A DNA stretch of 64,000 nt, taken from contig NC_016631.1 in assembly GCF_000178955.2 (NCBI RefSeq), forward strand, positions 3,472,001 to 3,536,000, in the 5' to 3' direction. The translations under genes were made by a program, and so were the position numbers. Below, piece by piece: positions 32,562 through 40,654 of the stretch. The stretch comes from Granulicella mallensis MP5ACTX8 (GTDB lineage Bacteria > Acidobacteriota > Terriglobia > Terriglobales > Acidobacteriaceae). Below the pieces are notes generated by a model. It did no database searches, was not told the DNA's origin, and saw nothing but the letters and a program-made list of their open reading frames with translations. Position 1 is the stretch's first letter. The number at the start of each line of letters is the position of its first letter.

Positions 32562-34943
32562 ATGTCCTCTATTGCGAATGGTTTAATCAAGTTTGAAGAG
32601 TATGAAATTGATCGCGCCCAATGGCAGTTGAGCTGGCGGAGCGATCCCCTGCCGCTCAATCGGAAGACCTTCGACCTCCTGCTCTACCTGATCGATCACC
32701 GGGAGCGAGTGGTGGGCAAGGAGGAACTGCTGCAGACACTTTGGCCAGAGCAGTTCATCGAAGAGAGCAACCTGACCCAGCATATTTTTCTGCTCCGCAA
32801 GGCGCTCTCCCGGCACGAGTCCGGTCTGAAGATCATCGAGACCGTTCCCGGACGCGGCTATCGCTTTGCAGTCGTGGCCACTGCGGTCAAGGGGCAGCAG
32901 CACCCCGGTGATCAGAGGGTGATCAGTGCCAGCGAGTCCATCACTCGCATCACTCTTGAAGAAGAAGTGAACACGTCAGAGCCGGCTTCCCGAGGACTCG
33001 AAGTCACTCAGCCACTGCTGTCCACTCCTCTTGGAAAGCGCCGTCTCTATTGGGTAGTCGGTGGATCTGTCGTCGCCGTGGCGCTTTGCGTCGCAGGCTG
33101 GTTCGGCTGGCAGAACTGGCTCGACCGTTCGGGCGGTACGCCAGTGCAGGTTGTGCTCACTCCGATGGAAGGCACGACCGGCGACGCCATCCTCGATAAA
33201 TCGCTGACTCAGGCTCTCCGCATGGATCTGGCACAGAGCCCTTACGTATCGGTGGTTCCGGACTCAACCGTTAAGGCGACCTTCACTCAGATGATGCACA
33301 AACCCGGCGATGTCATGACGCCGGCGATGGCACGCGAGGTCTGCGAGCGCACCAACAGCCAGGGTGTGTTGTCAGGCAATATCGCGAAGGTCGGGCGACA
33401 CTTTCTCATCACGGAGGAAGCCAGTAACTGCGTCGATGGATCGGTGGTAGCCTCAGCCAAATACGAAGCGGACAAGCCGGAGGATTTGCCCCGCAGCATC
33501 GACAGAATTGCCGCGAGCCTCCGCCGGAAGCTTGGTGAATCGCGCCGCAGCATCGCCCGTTTCGATACGCCGCTCCTCCCAGCGAACACCGCCTCACTCG
33601 AGGCGCTCAAGGACTACACCCAGGCACTCCTCCTGGCGAACCAGGCGAAATTCGCCGAGGCCATTACGCTGCTGAAGAGCGCTCTCCAGCTCGATCCGAA
33701 TTTTGCCGCGGCGCGCTATGGTCTTGCAGCCTACTACATCTCTTCGAACGATCTTGTGAACGGCCGCAACGCTATCGTGAAGGCCTATGAAGTAAGAAAT
33801 ACGGCGAGCGAAAACGTTCGTCTATCAATCACCGCGTTTTACGATACCTATTCCACTCAGGATCTCTTTGCAGCCGAAAGAAACTTCCATGCCTGGACCG
33901 AGCTTTATCCTCGCTCCGTCCAGGCATGGAATGGTCTCTACTTTGTCCAGCGAGACCTTGGCCACCATGCCGATTCAGTAACCTCTGGACTGAAGGCTTT
34001 GGCACTCATGCCGAATAACCAGACCCTGTATGAGGATGCTGCCTCCGCGCAAATGACTTCCGGGAACATACAAGGTGCGCGCGCCACGCTCGACAGCGCC
34101 ATTGCTCACAATCTGGATGGTGATCGCATCCGCGCGGGTTATCTCGACATCGCCACCCTGCTCCACGACCCCGAACTTCTACGCACGGAGCTGGCATGGA
34201 TCGAGGCCCACCCGGACGCTTCTTTTTGCCGGCTGGAGCAGGTGTATATGGCTGTCCAGGACGGCCGCTTCGCCGATGCCCATCGCCTGCTTCAACAGGA
34301 GACGGCTCTGCTCCGTCAACAAGGGCTTTCCGGACTTGCCGACGCTCTCACGAAAGACATAGGCACGAATCTTATTGAGGCTGGCGACAGGGAGGCGGGC
34401 ATCGGCATCTTCCGCAGCGTCCCACTCGACCCTGAAGACGGCGACGATCTGACGGGGTTGGCAAAGGCAGGCGACTTCAAGACCGCAGAGGCGGATCTGG
34501 AGGCGGTGCGGTCTAAATACCCGCAAGGGACCCTATCCCAGCATTCCTTTGGACCACGCGTGGAGGCTAGCATCGCGCTCGCCAATCATCATCCCCAACA
34601 GGCGATTACCCTCATGGAAGCGACGCGGCCGCTCAATGACCGCGGCCTGGGCACGCGCAAGTTTCGCGGCGATCTGTATCTATCCGCGGGTCAGCCCCTT
34701 TTGGCGGAAAAAGAATACCGCACGGTCATTGCCCATCGCGAGATCGAATCGGAATCCGTGGACTACCCGCTCTCCTGGCTGGGCCTTGGCGAGGCTCTTG
34801 CCGCTGAAGGCAATCGCGCTACGGCTATCGATGCCTATCAGCATTTCTTTACCCTATGGGCTCACGCCGATTCCGATGCTATGTACCTCAAGCAGGCCAA
34901 ACAAGAGTTCGCAGCTCTGCAAACGGTCCCGTTGACCCAATAA
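32562..34943 (+). CDS. Membrane-anchored winged-helix regulator with TPR sensor (CadC/ToxR-like)
   Basis: 793 residues. N-terminal Trans_reg_C winged helix at about 8-107 (LNRKTFDLLLYLIDHRERVVGKEELLQTLWP, SNLTQHIFLLRKALSR, IIETVPGRGYRF). Linker with SESITRITLEEE. One membrane helix near 160-182 (YWVVGGSVVAVALCVAGWFGW). Then a periplasmic FlgO/TolB-like segment (VVPDSTVKATFTQMM, GVLSGNIAKVGRHFLI) and a long TPR array from about residue 345 to the end. This is the CadC/ToxR plan: DNA-binding inside, sensing outside. The start abuts the 11-bp repeats and has no Shine-Dalgarno, hinting at a leaderless or unusual initiation. Its winged helix is strikingly like that at 40655, whereas the sensor part differs. 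Confidence 0.88.
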   Translation: MSSIANGLIKFEEYEIDRAQWQLSWRSDPLPLNRKTFDLLLYLIDHRERVVGKEELLQTLWPEQFIEESNLTQHIFLLRKALSRHESGLKIIETVPGRGYRFAVVATAVKGQQHPGDQRVISASESITRITLEEEVNTSEPASRGLEVTQPLLSTPLGKRRLYWVVGGSVVAVALCVAGWFGWQNWLDRSGGTPVQVVLTPMEGTTGDAILDKSLTQALRMDLAQSPYVSVVPDSTVKATFTQMMHKPGDVMTPAMAREVCERTNSQGVLSGNIAKVGRHFLITEEASNCVDGSVVASAKYEADKPEDLPRSIDRIAASLRRKLGESRRSIARFDTPLLPANTASLEALKDYTQALLLANQAKFAEAITLLKSALQLDPNFAAARYGLAAYYISSNDLVNGRNAIVKAYEVRNTASENVRLSITAFYDTYSTQDLFAAERNFHAWTELYPRSVQAWNGLYFVQRDLGHHADSVTSGLKALALMPNNQTLYEDAASAQMTSGNIQGARATLDSAIAHNLDGDRIRAGYLDIATLLHDPELLRTELAWIEAHPDASFCRLEQVYMAVQDGRFADAHRLLQQETALLRQQGLSGLADALTKDIGTNLIEAGDREAGIGIFRSVPLDPEDGDDLTGLAKAGDFKTAEADLEAVRSKYPQGTLSQHSFGPRVEASIALANHHPQQAITLMEATRPLNDRGLGTRKFRGDLYLSAGQPLLAEKEYRTVIAHREIESESVDYPLSWLGLGEALAAEGNRATAIDAYQHFFTLWAHADSDAMYLKQAKQEFAALQTVPLTQ

Positions 34944-34944
34944 G

Positions 34945-35160
34945 TCGTCCAGGGACAAAACTGAATACCTTTCCGACACTAAGGGATAGCTAGCTAGGCT
35001 ATTGACCGCGGTCGCGATCTCCTGCTCCGACCCAAGATACGGCTTAGTCGCCTGGATTGAGGAGTACCGAAGCAGGAACTTGATCTGCTCAAGGTCCCCG
35101 CGAGCCTTGCAGCGCGGTTTCGCGCAGATGCGCCGAAGGTCATTGGCTAGTGTGGTGTAG
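34945..35160 (-). pseudogene. C-terminal remnant of a tyrosine recombinase/integrase
   Basis: On the minus strand a frame reads ANDLRRICAKPRCKARGDLEQ and then FLLRYSSIQATKPYLGSEQEIA. This matches the end of phage-type integrases, where the second catalytic Arg lies in a H-D-L-R-R-T-C-A block and the nucleophile in L-L-G-H-x-S-x-Q-T-T-E-R-Y-L-G. The catalytic Arg and Tyr positions are kept, while the conserved His is Tyr (LLRYSS) and neighbours are altered. No start and no N-terminal or core domain are present, and a TGA lies just upstream. It is a dead fragment of the recombinase of one of the tRNA-targeted elements. Confidence 0.7.
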
Positions 35161-35173
35161 TTTCACATAGAGA

Positions 35174-35208
35174 AGTGGCCCACTCAAGCGAAGCTTGAGT
35201 GGGCCACT
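35174..35208. terminator. Perfect 15-bp hairpin, bidirectional terminator
   Basis: AGTGGCCCACTCAAG pairs perfectly with CTTGAGTGGGCCACT around a 5-base loop. It sits 23 bases after the stop of the lectin-peptidase gene on the minus strand and about 230 bases after the plus-strand regulator. On the plus strand it is followed by CTCGGTTTTGTG, a short T-run. Confidence 0.75.
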
Positions 35209-35230
35209 CTCGGTTTTGTGGTGATGGAAG

Positions 35231-37675
35231 CTATTTCTTCTGTAGCAGAGATCGTAACGTGGCGGGTAGCTCAACCTGGTCGAGTGTTACAGACGACTGG
35301 GAAGCGAGCTTTAGTTTTGGCTGTTCGGCGAGCCTCACCAACGGCGAGAGCGGTGTCGATGGATGCTCTTGTAGTTCGAATACGCTGAGGGTGACCTTCG
35401 CTGGATCGACTCCACGCAATGCGCCGATCGGCACCCGGACGACAAACTCGACGTTCTGCCTGACCGAGATGTGATGTCCCCCGGGCCCATGGCCCGGCTC
35501 CTGGAAGGAGTGCGAAACGCTCGCATCAGGATGAGCACCGACGGCGACTCGTTGGTCGTCGACCGACACCTCGGATACCAGGCCGTTCGTGAGTGTGTCC
35601 GGCTGCACGAGTGGTCCCTGAACCTCGTGGGCTTCCAGAATCGATAACTTGCCGTTTTGGAGGCTGACGTCCATTCTCATGTACCCATCACCTGGCGCGT
35701 TCGGGCTCACGTTTGGACCTCCTGCCGGCCTGGCTAGCAAGTACGGCTTCGTCTGCGCGCTCATCGCGGCGTTGCATACCGGGCAGAAGGGCGGAGTGTT
35801 CGAGTTCATCCGGCAATTGATCACGGGTCGATAGATTCCCGTAGAATAATCCGCCGAGCCCCCCTGAAAAAGTCCCACATCCTGGTTGTCGTCCCAACCT
35901 TTGGGCTTCGGCGGCGTGTAATCGTCGTTGCCGGTTGGAACGGGCGTCGTCGTTGCGACATACGAAGCCCACTTCAGTTTTGTACGGTCTGTGTTGATCG
36001 TCACGTTCGGCTGACTGGGTTCCGAGCCGGTGTACGCTTCGTTTTCTAAATGGTACTCGTCAGCGAGGGCCCCAAGCGCGTGACCACACTCGTGCGCAAC
36101 GGTCGACCAGGTGACACCCAGTGGCAGCGTCAACCGGCCTCCCCCGCCACTCCCGCCGAATCCCGGATTATTGAGCAGCAGGAAGATGAGGCGGTAATCC
36201 GGCACCCACTGGTTCAATAGATCGGTTAGCAGTTTCGCGGTGTTAGGCCCATCCTCAACCCAGAAGTGATTCCAATCACCGTTGTAGATTGCTCCGAAAT
36301 ATGTATCGCTTGTGGTGGTGGAGACCACCTTGCCGGTAGAGTCGTCGTACGTCTTCGTGCTTACCCCCGATTGGTTGGAGTTCACATTCAGTCGCACAAG
36401 GTTGAAAGCTGACTTATTTGCCGCGTAGAAGTCCTGCGTAAAAATACCATTCGTAAGCAGAGCGTCTACACTGCTGTTGTAGTTATCCTGGTCCGCTACG
36501 GCGAACCCATCGCCGACGACAACCATCGTGACCTTCGAGCCGAATGGGCCGTTGTCGATCAGCCTCGTCATCGATACATCTGGCCCGGGCCAGTACGTGC
36601 TCCAAATGTGGCTATCGTTACCAATGATGAACAGGTCGAGATTGCCCGCAGCACGTGATACCGCAGCAACCTGCTGCGTGGCGAGATCGAACACTGCCTG
36701 CCCTGGTAGTGGAAACCAGTCGGCGCTCCAGCCGGCACTGTCATTCCAGAAGGTAGACCATACATGGCTGTCGTTGCCGACGATGAACAGGTCGAGATTG
36801 CCCGCAGCGCGTGATACCACGGCAACATGCTGCGTGGCGAGATCGAACACCGCCTGCCCTGGCAGTGGAAACCAGTCGGCGCTCCAACCGGTGCTGTCAT
36901 GCCAGTACGTCGACCATACGTGACTATCATTACCCACAATGAACAGGTCGAGATCGCCAGCGCCGCGGGAGACCACGGCAACCTGCTGCGTGGTGAGATC
37001 GAACACCGCTTGCCCTGGTAGTGGAAACCAGTCGGCGCTCCAGCCGGCACTGTCATTCCAGAAGGTAGACCATACATGGCTGTCGTTGCCGACGATGAAC
37101 AGGTCAAGATTGCCGGGCGCACGGGAGACAGCCGCAACATGCTGATGTTCTAGATCGAACACCGCCTGCCCTGGCAGTGGAAACCAGTCGGCGCTCCAAC
37201 CGGTGCTGTCATGCCAGTACGTCGACCAAACGTGACTATCATTACCAACAATGAACAGGTCGAGATCGCCCGCGCCGCGGGAGACCACGGCAACCTGCTG
37301 CGTGGTGAGATCGAACACCGCCTGTCCCGGCAGTGGAAACCAGTCGGCGCTCCAGCCGGCGCTGTCATTCCAGTAGGTTGACCATACATGGCTGTCGTTG
37401 CCGACGATGAACAGGTCAAGATTGCCGGGCGCACGGGAGACAGCCGCAACATGCTGATGTTCTAGATCGAACACCGCCTGTCCCGGCAGCGGAAACCAGT
37501 CGGAGTTCCAGCCGCTGCTGTCATTCCAGTAGGTTGACCATACATGTCCGTCATTACCGACGACGAACAGATCAAGATTGCCGGGTGCACGTGAAACTGC
37601 TGTGACGTGTTGTTGATTGAGGTCGAATACCGCTTGACCCGGTAGCGGAAACCAGTCGTAGTTCCATGTCGACAT
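35231..37675 (-). CDS. PLL-like seven-blade lectin propeller fused to M64 (IgA-type) metallopeptidase
   Basis: 814 residues. Residues 1 to about 365 are seven tandem 52-residue blades of the form DWFPLPGQAVFDL, VAAVSRAPGNLDLFIVGND, SHVWSTYWNDSAGW, like the Photorhabdus PLL/fucose-binding seven-bladed lectins. From about 370 a peptidase M64-type domain follows: NGPFGSKVTMVVVGDGF, YNSSVDALLTNGIF, and the zinc site VAHECGHALGALADEYH near residues 525-540 (HExxH with a following acidic residue), then CRMNSNTPPFCPVCNAAM. A C-terminal domain (LSILEAHEVQGPL, VRVPIGALRG) ends the protein. There is no signal peptide: the protein starts directly in blade 1 after a strong AAAGGAG site. Carbohydrate targeting of a protease is inferred. 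Confidence 0.88.
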   Translation of the reverse strand: MSTWNYDWFPLPGQAVFDLNQQHVTAVSRAPGNLDLFVVGNDGHVWSTYWNDSSGWNSDWFPLPGQAVFDLEHQHVAAVSRAPGNLDLFIVGNDSHVWSTYWNDSAGWSADWFPLPGQAVFDLTTQQVAVVSRGAGDLDLFIVGNDSHVWSTYWHDSTGWSADWFPLPGQAVFDLEHQHVAAVSRAPGNLDLFIVGNDSHVWSTFWNDSAGWSADWFPLPGQAVFDLTTQQVAVVSRGAGDLDLFIVGNDSHVWSTYWHDSTGWSADWFPLPGQAVFDLATQHVAVVSRAAGNLDLFIVGNDSHVWSTFWNDSAGWSADWFPLPGQAVFDLATQQVAAVSRAAGNLDLFIIGNDSHIWSTYWPGPDVSMTRLIDNGPFGSKVTMVVVGDGFAVADQDNYNSSVDALLTNGIFTQDFYAANKSAFNLVRLNVNSNQSGVSTKTYDDSTGKVVSTTTSDTYFGAIYNGDWNHFWVEDGPNTAKLLTDLLNQWVPDYRLIFLLLNNPGFGGSGGGGRLTLPLGVTWSTVAHECGHALGALADEYHLENEAYTGSEPSQPNVTINTDRTKLKWASYVATTTPVPTGNDDYTPPKPKGWDDNQDVGLFQGGSADYSTGIYRPVINCRMNSNTPPFCPVCNAAMSAQTKPYLLARPAGGPNVSPNAPGDGYMRMDVSLQNGKLSILEAHEVQGPLVQPDTLTNGLVSEVSVDDQRVAVGAHPDASVSHSFQEPGHGPGGHHISVRQNVEFVVRVPIGALRGVDPAKVTLSVFELQEHPSTPLSPLVRLAEQPKLKLASQSSVTLDQVELPATLRSLLQKK
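36600..37675 (-). repeat. Seven tandem 156-bp coding repeats with a recent two-unit duplication
   Basis: Each propeller blade is a 156-base unit. Units 2+3 and 4+5 are nearly identical as pairs of 312 bases (for example the runs containing GATCGAACACCGCCTG and CATGCTGATGTTCTAG recur at 37136 and 37448), suggesting recent tandem duplication or gene conversion. Such a tract is prone to change copy number by recombination. Confidence 0.8.
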
Positions 37676-37811
37676 TTCAGTACTCCTTTAAATAGGTGAT
37701 TTTCAGGTTTCTAGTGGTGAGCGATCATGGCCGAGATGGCATGGGAATTCTCCCTTAGAAGATATGCACTAGGCCCAACCCTGTTCTCCCACAGCTGCCG
37801 GACTGGCGTCC

Positions 37812-37855
37812 TCAATTTCAGCTCAATCGCCACTCAATTGAGGCTCAATCGTCCT
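37812..37855 (+). promoter_or_regulatory. Four tandem 11-bp repeats (TCAAT box), locus 2
   Basis: Four contiguous 11-base units, all starting TCAAT, end on the base before an ATG at 37856, exactly as at 32518 and 40611. Here the ATG opens only a six-codon frame, and no winged-helix gene follows; a DUF1016 pseudogene begins 37 bases later. The site lies 137 bases upstream of the divergent lectin-peptidase gene. The regulator gene of this locus seems to have been lost, leaving its operator. Confidence 0.7.
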
Positions 37856-37892
37856 ATGTTGAGAAAGGTAGGCTGAAGCGGGACAGCTGCGA

Positions 37893-38490
37893 ATGGAATC
37901 GGCAATTTCGAACGTTGAGTACGAAAGACTGCTTGCTGAAATCAAGCAGCGATTCAGTTCAGCTCAAATGCGAGCAGCATTCGCCGTAAATCGTGAACTG
38001 CGGCTCCTACACTGGCAAGTCGGGCTACAGATAGCCGAACGTCAGGAAATTGAGGGCTGGGGAGCGAAGGTGATAGATCGTTTGGCCGCAGACCTGAGGA
38101 GAGAATTTCCCGGAATAGAAAGGTTTGGCGCTCGCAATCTTCGCAATATGCGAGACATAGTCAAAGAATGGCCGGACGCTTCAATTGTGCAACAGCTTGT
38201 TGCCAAATTGCCGTGGGAACACAATATTCAAATTTGCGTGTGCCTGCTGGGCCCGAGCGCGAATGGTACGCTCATGCAGCCATCGAGTATGGCTGGAGCC
38301 GCGCAGTACTAGTGCATCAGATTGATGACTAAGCTTTTCGAGCGCCAAGGCGAGGCGGAAACGAATTCTCCTTGAACTCTCCCTCAAGCCCAATCTGATA
38401 TGGCGCAACAAATACTGAAGGCCCTCTATCATTTTGATTTCTAACCTCGGGAGCAACCACCTCATTCTGGGCACGACCTTCGACGGAAAT
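37893..38490 (+). pseudogene. Frameshifted DUF1016 (YhcG-like) nuclease gene
   Basis: The first about 107 codons read as the DUF1016 N-terminal domain: EYERLLAEIKQRFSSAQMRAAFAVNRELRLLHWQVG, WGAKVIDRLAADLRREFPG, FGARNLRNMRDIVKEWP and LVAKLPWEHN. After LPWEHN the frame is lost. Neighbouring frames continue the homologous order: EREWYAHAAIEYGWSRAVLVHQI, then KLFERQGEAETN, then LYHFDFLTSG. At least three indels or stops are needed to join them, and the C-terminal PDDEXK nuclease domain is absent because the sequence runs into the tRNA-Cys fragment at 38530. Related full-length proteins occur on mobile elements and beside restriction loci. Confidence 0.75.
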
Positions 38491-38529
38491 ACCTAGTTTT
38501 ATCAACTACCCAGATGAAGCTACAAAAAC

Positions 38530-38573
38530 TGCAAAACATTTATCCGTCGGTTCGATCCCGCCCCGCGTCTCCA
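38530..38573 (+). other. 3' half of tRNA-Cys(GCA), copy B (diverged)
   Basis: Starts at the anticodon loop (TGCAAAACA) and runs through the T-arm to TCCA. Compared with copies A and C it carries four base changes in the tRNA part, including one that breaks a T-stem pair. The about 30 bases before it (TAGTTTTATCAACT) still resemble the element end of A and C. It is therefore the oldest or least constrained of the three scars. No 5' tRNA half is present. The following 196 bases to 38769 show no gene. Confidence 0.65.
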
Positions 38574-38769
38574 AATTATCTCAACACCTTAGCGTGTTGC
38601 TTTGGGAATTATTTGGCTCGCAGTCGAAGTTTGCCTATGGAAGGCGCACTCAACCGCGGCGCACTTTTTGGAATGTAATCCCGAGAATCGCTGGACGCGG
38701 CGGTAGGTCCGCAACTCGAAGCCTGGAACCAACGTCAATTCTCCTGATTAGTCCAATTCAACTGTTGAA

Positions 38770-39810
38770 TTAGGGCTTCCTGTGATGAGACTCAGGCAGC
38801 GTTGAGAGAAGTTTGTGGCGTTGGCTGTGGGCAGCGAGTCCGTAGGTCGGATTCTGGAGGAAGTCCTCGCCCCATGTAGTGAGCGATGTAAACGCGCCGT
38901 CCGCACTTAGCCTACGATCCGGGTTCTTATCAGGACCCCAAGACCATGCGAGCCATCCTATTTCGTGGTGAAAGGCGGCTGCCAGCAAGGCCTGATAGGT
39001 GAAACCATTTGGAGCGGGAGGCCAAGGGTTCCTGCCTTCAGCATCAAGCGAGTAGTAGGTGTCAGCCGTGTCACCGTCCTGAATATTGGAGATCTCGCCG
39101 AAGACGATGGGAAGGGCGGCGGAGACGCAGGACTCGATCCAGTCGAGTCCGTTGTATCCCGCCCAATAAGCATGTGCGCTTAGAAGGATGTTATGGAGAG
39201 GATCGACCTCGATGAGCTGCTCGCCGATGGTGAGGAAAACATCCAGTGACGAGCCGCAATCGGTGGCATCGATCATGAGGGGAACGTTGAGTCCCACAGC
39301 GCGGATGCTATTGATGGCCTTCGCATAGTCAGACACATACGCGGCAAGCACATCGGATGAGTTGCCAGCCCAATGATAGTAGCCGACCTCGTTGCCGATG
39401 TTGATGATGAGGTACTCTGCGTGTTTTTGCAGCACGGCGACCACGTCCGGATTGGTCCACCAGGCGACAAGCGTCGAGTTGAGCTGGCTCGTATCGGAAG
39501 AGCAAGTGAGATCGGCGAGCATAAGAATGGGAACCATCTGAGCTTGCGCACAACGATGGAGAAAGTTATCCAGCGCTGAAAGGGGGTAGGGCCCTCTTTG
39601 AGGGTTTGGAGGTGCTGGCTGCGGATATTGCTTGTACCACTGGATCCGGATGGCGTTGGCGTTGGATTGTGTTACCGCATCGAGGTAGTCCGAACCAGGA
39701 AACTCCCAATCATCCAGGAGCGGGAGATTGATGCCGCGAAGAATAAGCTTCGACCCAGAACGCGTATTTAAGAAACGTCCTGAGACGTAGAGATTTGAAT
39801 TTGTTGTCAT
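38770..39810 (-). CDS. Glycoside hydrolase family 5-like protein
   Basis: 346-residue TIM-barrel hydrolase of the cellulase/mannanase-like GH5 type. Visible landmarks: LILRGINLPLLDDW at the start of the barrel, NAIRIQWYK, the acid/base Glu in IINIGNEVGYY (Glu141), HAYWAG, and the nucleophile Glu in LPIVFGEISN (Glu239), then WLAWSWG. Both catalytic Glu residues are present. No signal peptide is seen, although the upstream gene product is exported. ATG overlaps the previous gene's stop by four bases. The polysaccharide target is unknown; beta-mannan or beta-glucan are the usual ones for this family. Confidence 0.85.
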   Translation of the reverse strand: MTTNSNLYVSGRFLNTRSGSKLILRGINLPLLDDWEFPGSDYLDAVTQSNANAIRIQWYKQYPQPAPPNPQRGPYPLSALDNFLHRCAQAQMVPILMLADLTCSSDTSQLNSTLVAWWTNPDVVAVLQKHAEYLIINIGNEVGYYHWAGNSSDVLAAYVSDYAKAINSIRAVGLNVPLMIDATDCGSSLDVFLTIGEQLIEVDPLHNILLSAHAYWAGYNGLDWIESCVSAALPIVFGEISNIQDGDTADTYYSLDAEGRNPWPPAPNGFTYQALLAAAFHHEIGWLAWSWGPDKNPDRRLSADGAFTSLTTWGEDFLQNPTYGLAAHSQRHKLLSTLPESHHRKP

Positions 39811-40277
39811 ACTTCCCTTTCTTCAGCCAGAGATCCAGAGCCGTTCCGTCGCCGGAGTATTGACACGATCATGCCGCTTACTTGTGGGGCAGGTAGTGGA
39901 TGCAACGACGGATTTTGGCACGACGCTTGCAGAATCACAAGATCAGGGGTGACCGAGCGCAAATTCAGGAGCTGAAGTGGAGGGAGATGTGCGTCCTTGA
40001 AGATCTCCTTAGGGAGTCGTTCCATCTGTCCAGCGGTCGCCTGCTTGCCGACGAGTGAGGTGCCGAAGCGGTTGACAGCGACGCAGTCCTCGGCATGGAG
40101 CCGCAGGATACCATCTGCGGCGTGAGCGTTCCCTGCAGCATCCCAAGCCGTGAGGAACTCCTGAACATCCGCATCGACGGATTGGCCCATTGGCGGAAGA
40201 GTCACGGTGAAGGTCAACAAGAGCAAGATAAAGGCAGTGGAGAGCAGAGAGTTGCGTGACCGGAAATGGCGGCTCAT
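39807..40277 (-). CDS. Secreted NTF2-like (SnoaL/DUF4440) protein
   Basis: 156 residues with a signal peptide (LLSTAFILLLLTFTVTLPPMGQS) followed by an NTF2-like cone fold: VQEFLTAWDAAGNAHAADGILRLHAEDCVAVNRFGTSLVGK is typical of DUF4440/SnoaL proteins, in which the first helix is followed by H-x-D-x-V and a G-K loop. The C-terminal strands (TPDLVILQASCQ, VSGMIVSILRRR) fit. These proteins bind small ligands or act as isomerases; no function can be given. It is translationally coupled to the GH5 gene. Confidence 0.75.
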   Translation of the reverse strand: MSRHFRSRNSLLSTAFILLLLTFTVTLPPMGQSVDADVQEFLTAWDAAGNAHAADGILRLHAEDCVAVNRFGTSLVGKQATAGQMERLPKEIFKDAHLPPLQLLNLRSVTPDLVILQASCQNPSLHPLPAPQVSGMIVSILRRRNGSGSLAEEREV

Positions 40278-40299
40278 GGGGAAACTCCTGAAGTGGAAG

Positions 40300-40575
40300 T
40301 CAAAATTCGTGTCTGAGTGTGCGGATCAGCGGAATGACGCTCCGCCCCGTTTCGTAAAGGCCCCACGCCAACGGCAGCAGTACGACTGACCAGGCCAGGA
40401 CTAACTTCAAACGCGATGCTCTCTTTGCTTTGGATGAGGAGCTGAGTTGCTCTTTAGTAGTGTTTTGAAAGTGTCTTGGAAGAAGGTTGTGTGAAGACCA
40501 ATCAGCAAACTGGGCCTCTTTGGTATCCTTCTCGCGAGGCGTTCGCGGTTTCGCCGGGTTATGAGTCAGTGGCAT
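40300..40575 (-). CDS. Small single-pass protein, paralogue of 26893-27105
   Basis: 91 residues from ATG 40575, ending in one membrane helix (KLVLAWSVVLLPLAWGLYET) and GRSVIPLIRTL. The SKAKRxSR-x-K-L-x-LAWS block is shared with the copy at 26893. The hydrophilic N-terminal half (about 45 residues) is not conserved between them, so the true start could be further inside; no clear ribosome site precedes 40575. A TTG at 40614 would place the start inside the 11-bp repeats. Resembles small subunits annotated beside MFS transporters, but no large subunit is nearby. Confidence 0.6.
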   Translation of the reverse strand: MPLTHNPAKPRTPREKDTKEAQFADWSSHNLLPRHFQNTTKEQLSSSSKAKRASRLKLVLAWSVVLLPLAWGLYETGRSVIPLIRTLRHEF

Positions 40576-40610
40576 ACTTCGGTTATGCCACACGCCTCGC
40601 AATTCCGCCC

Positions 40611-40654
40611 TCAATCTGTTCTCAATCCCGGATCAATTCCCGATCAATCGACTT
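40611..40654 (+). promoter_or_regulatory. Four tandem 11-bp repeats (TCAAT box), locus 3
   Basis: Four contiguous 11-base units, each TCAAT plus six variable bases, end on the base before the ATG of the second winged-helix regulator, the same geometry as at 32518 and 37812. The sequence upstream is not similar to loci 1 and 2, so the repeats themselves are the conserved part. The minus-strand gene starting at 40575 is only 35 bases away. Confidence 0.75.

Noticed and set aside
36600..37675. Regular 156-bp repeats considered as a CRISPR-like or satellite array
   Set aside because: They are in-frame coding repeats of a beta-propeller; there are no short palindromic repeats with unique spacers and no cas genes.
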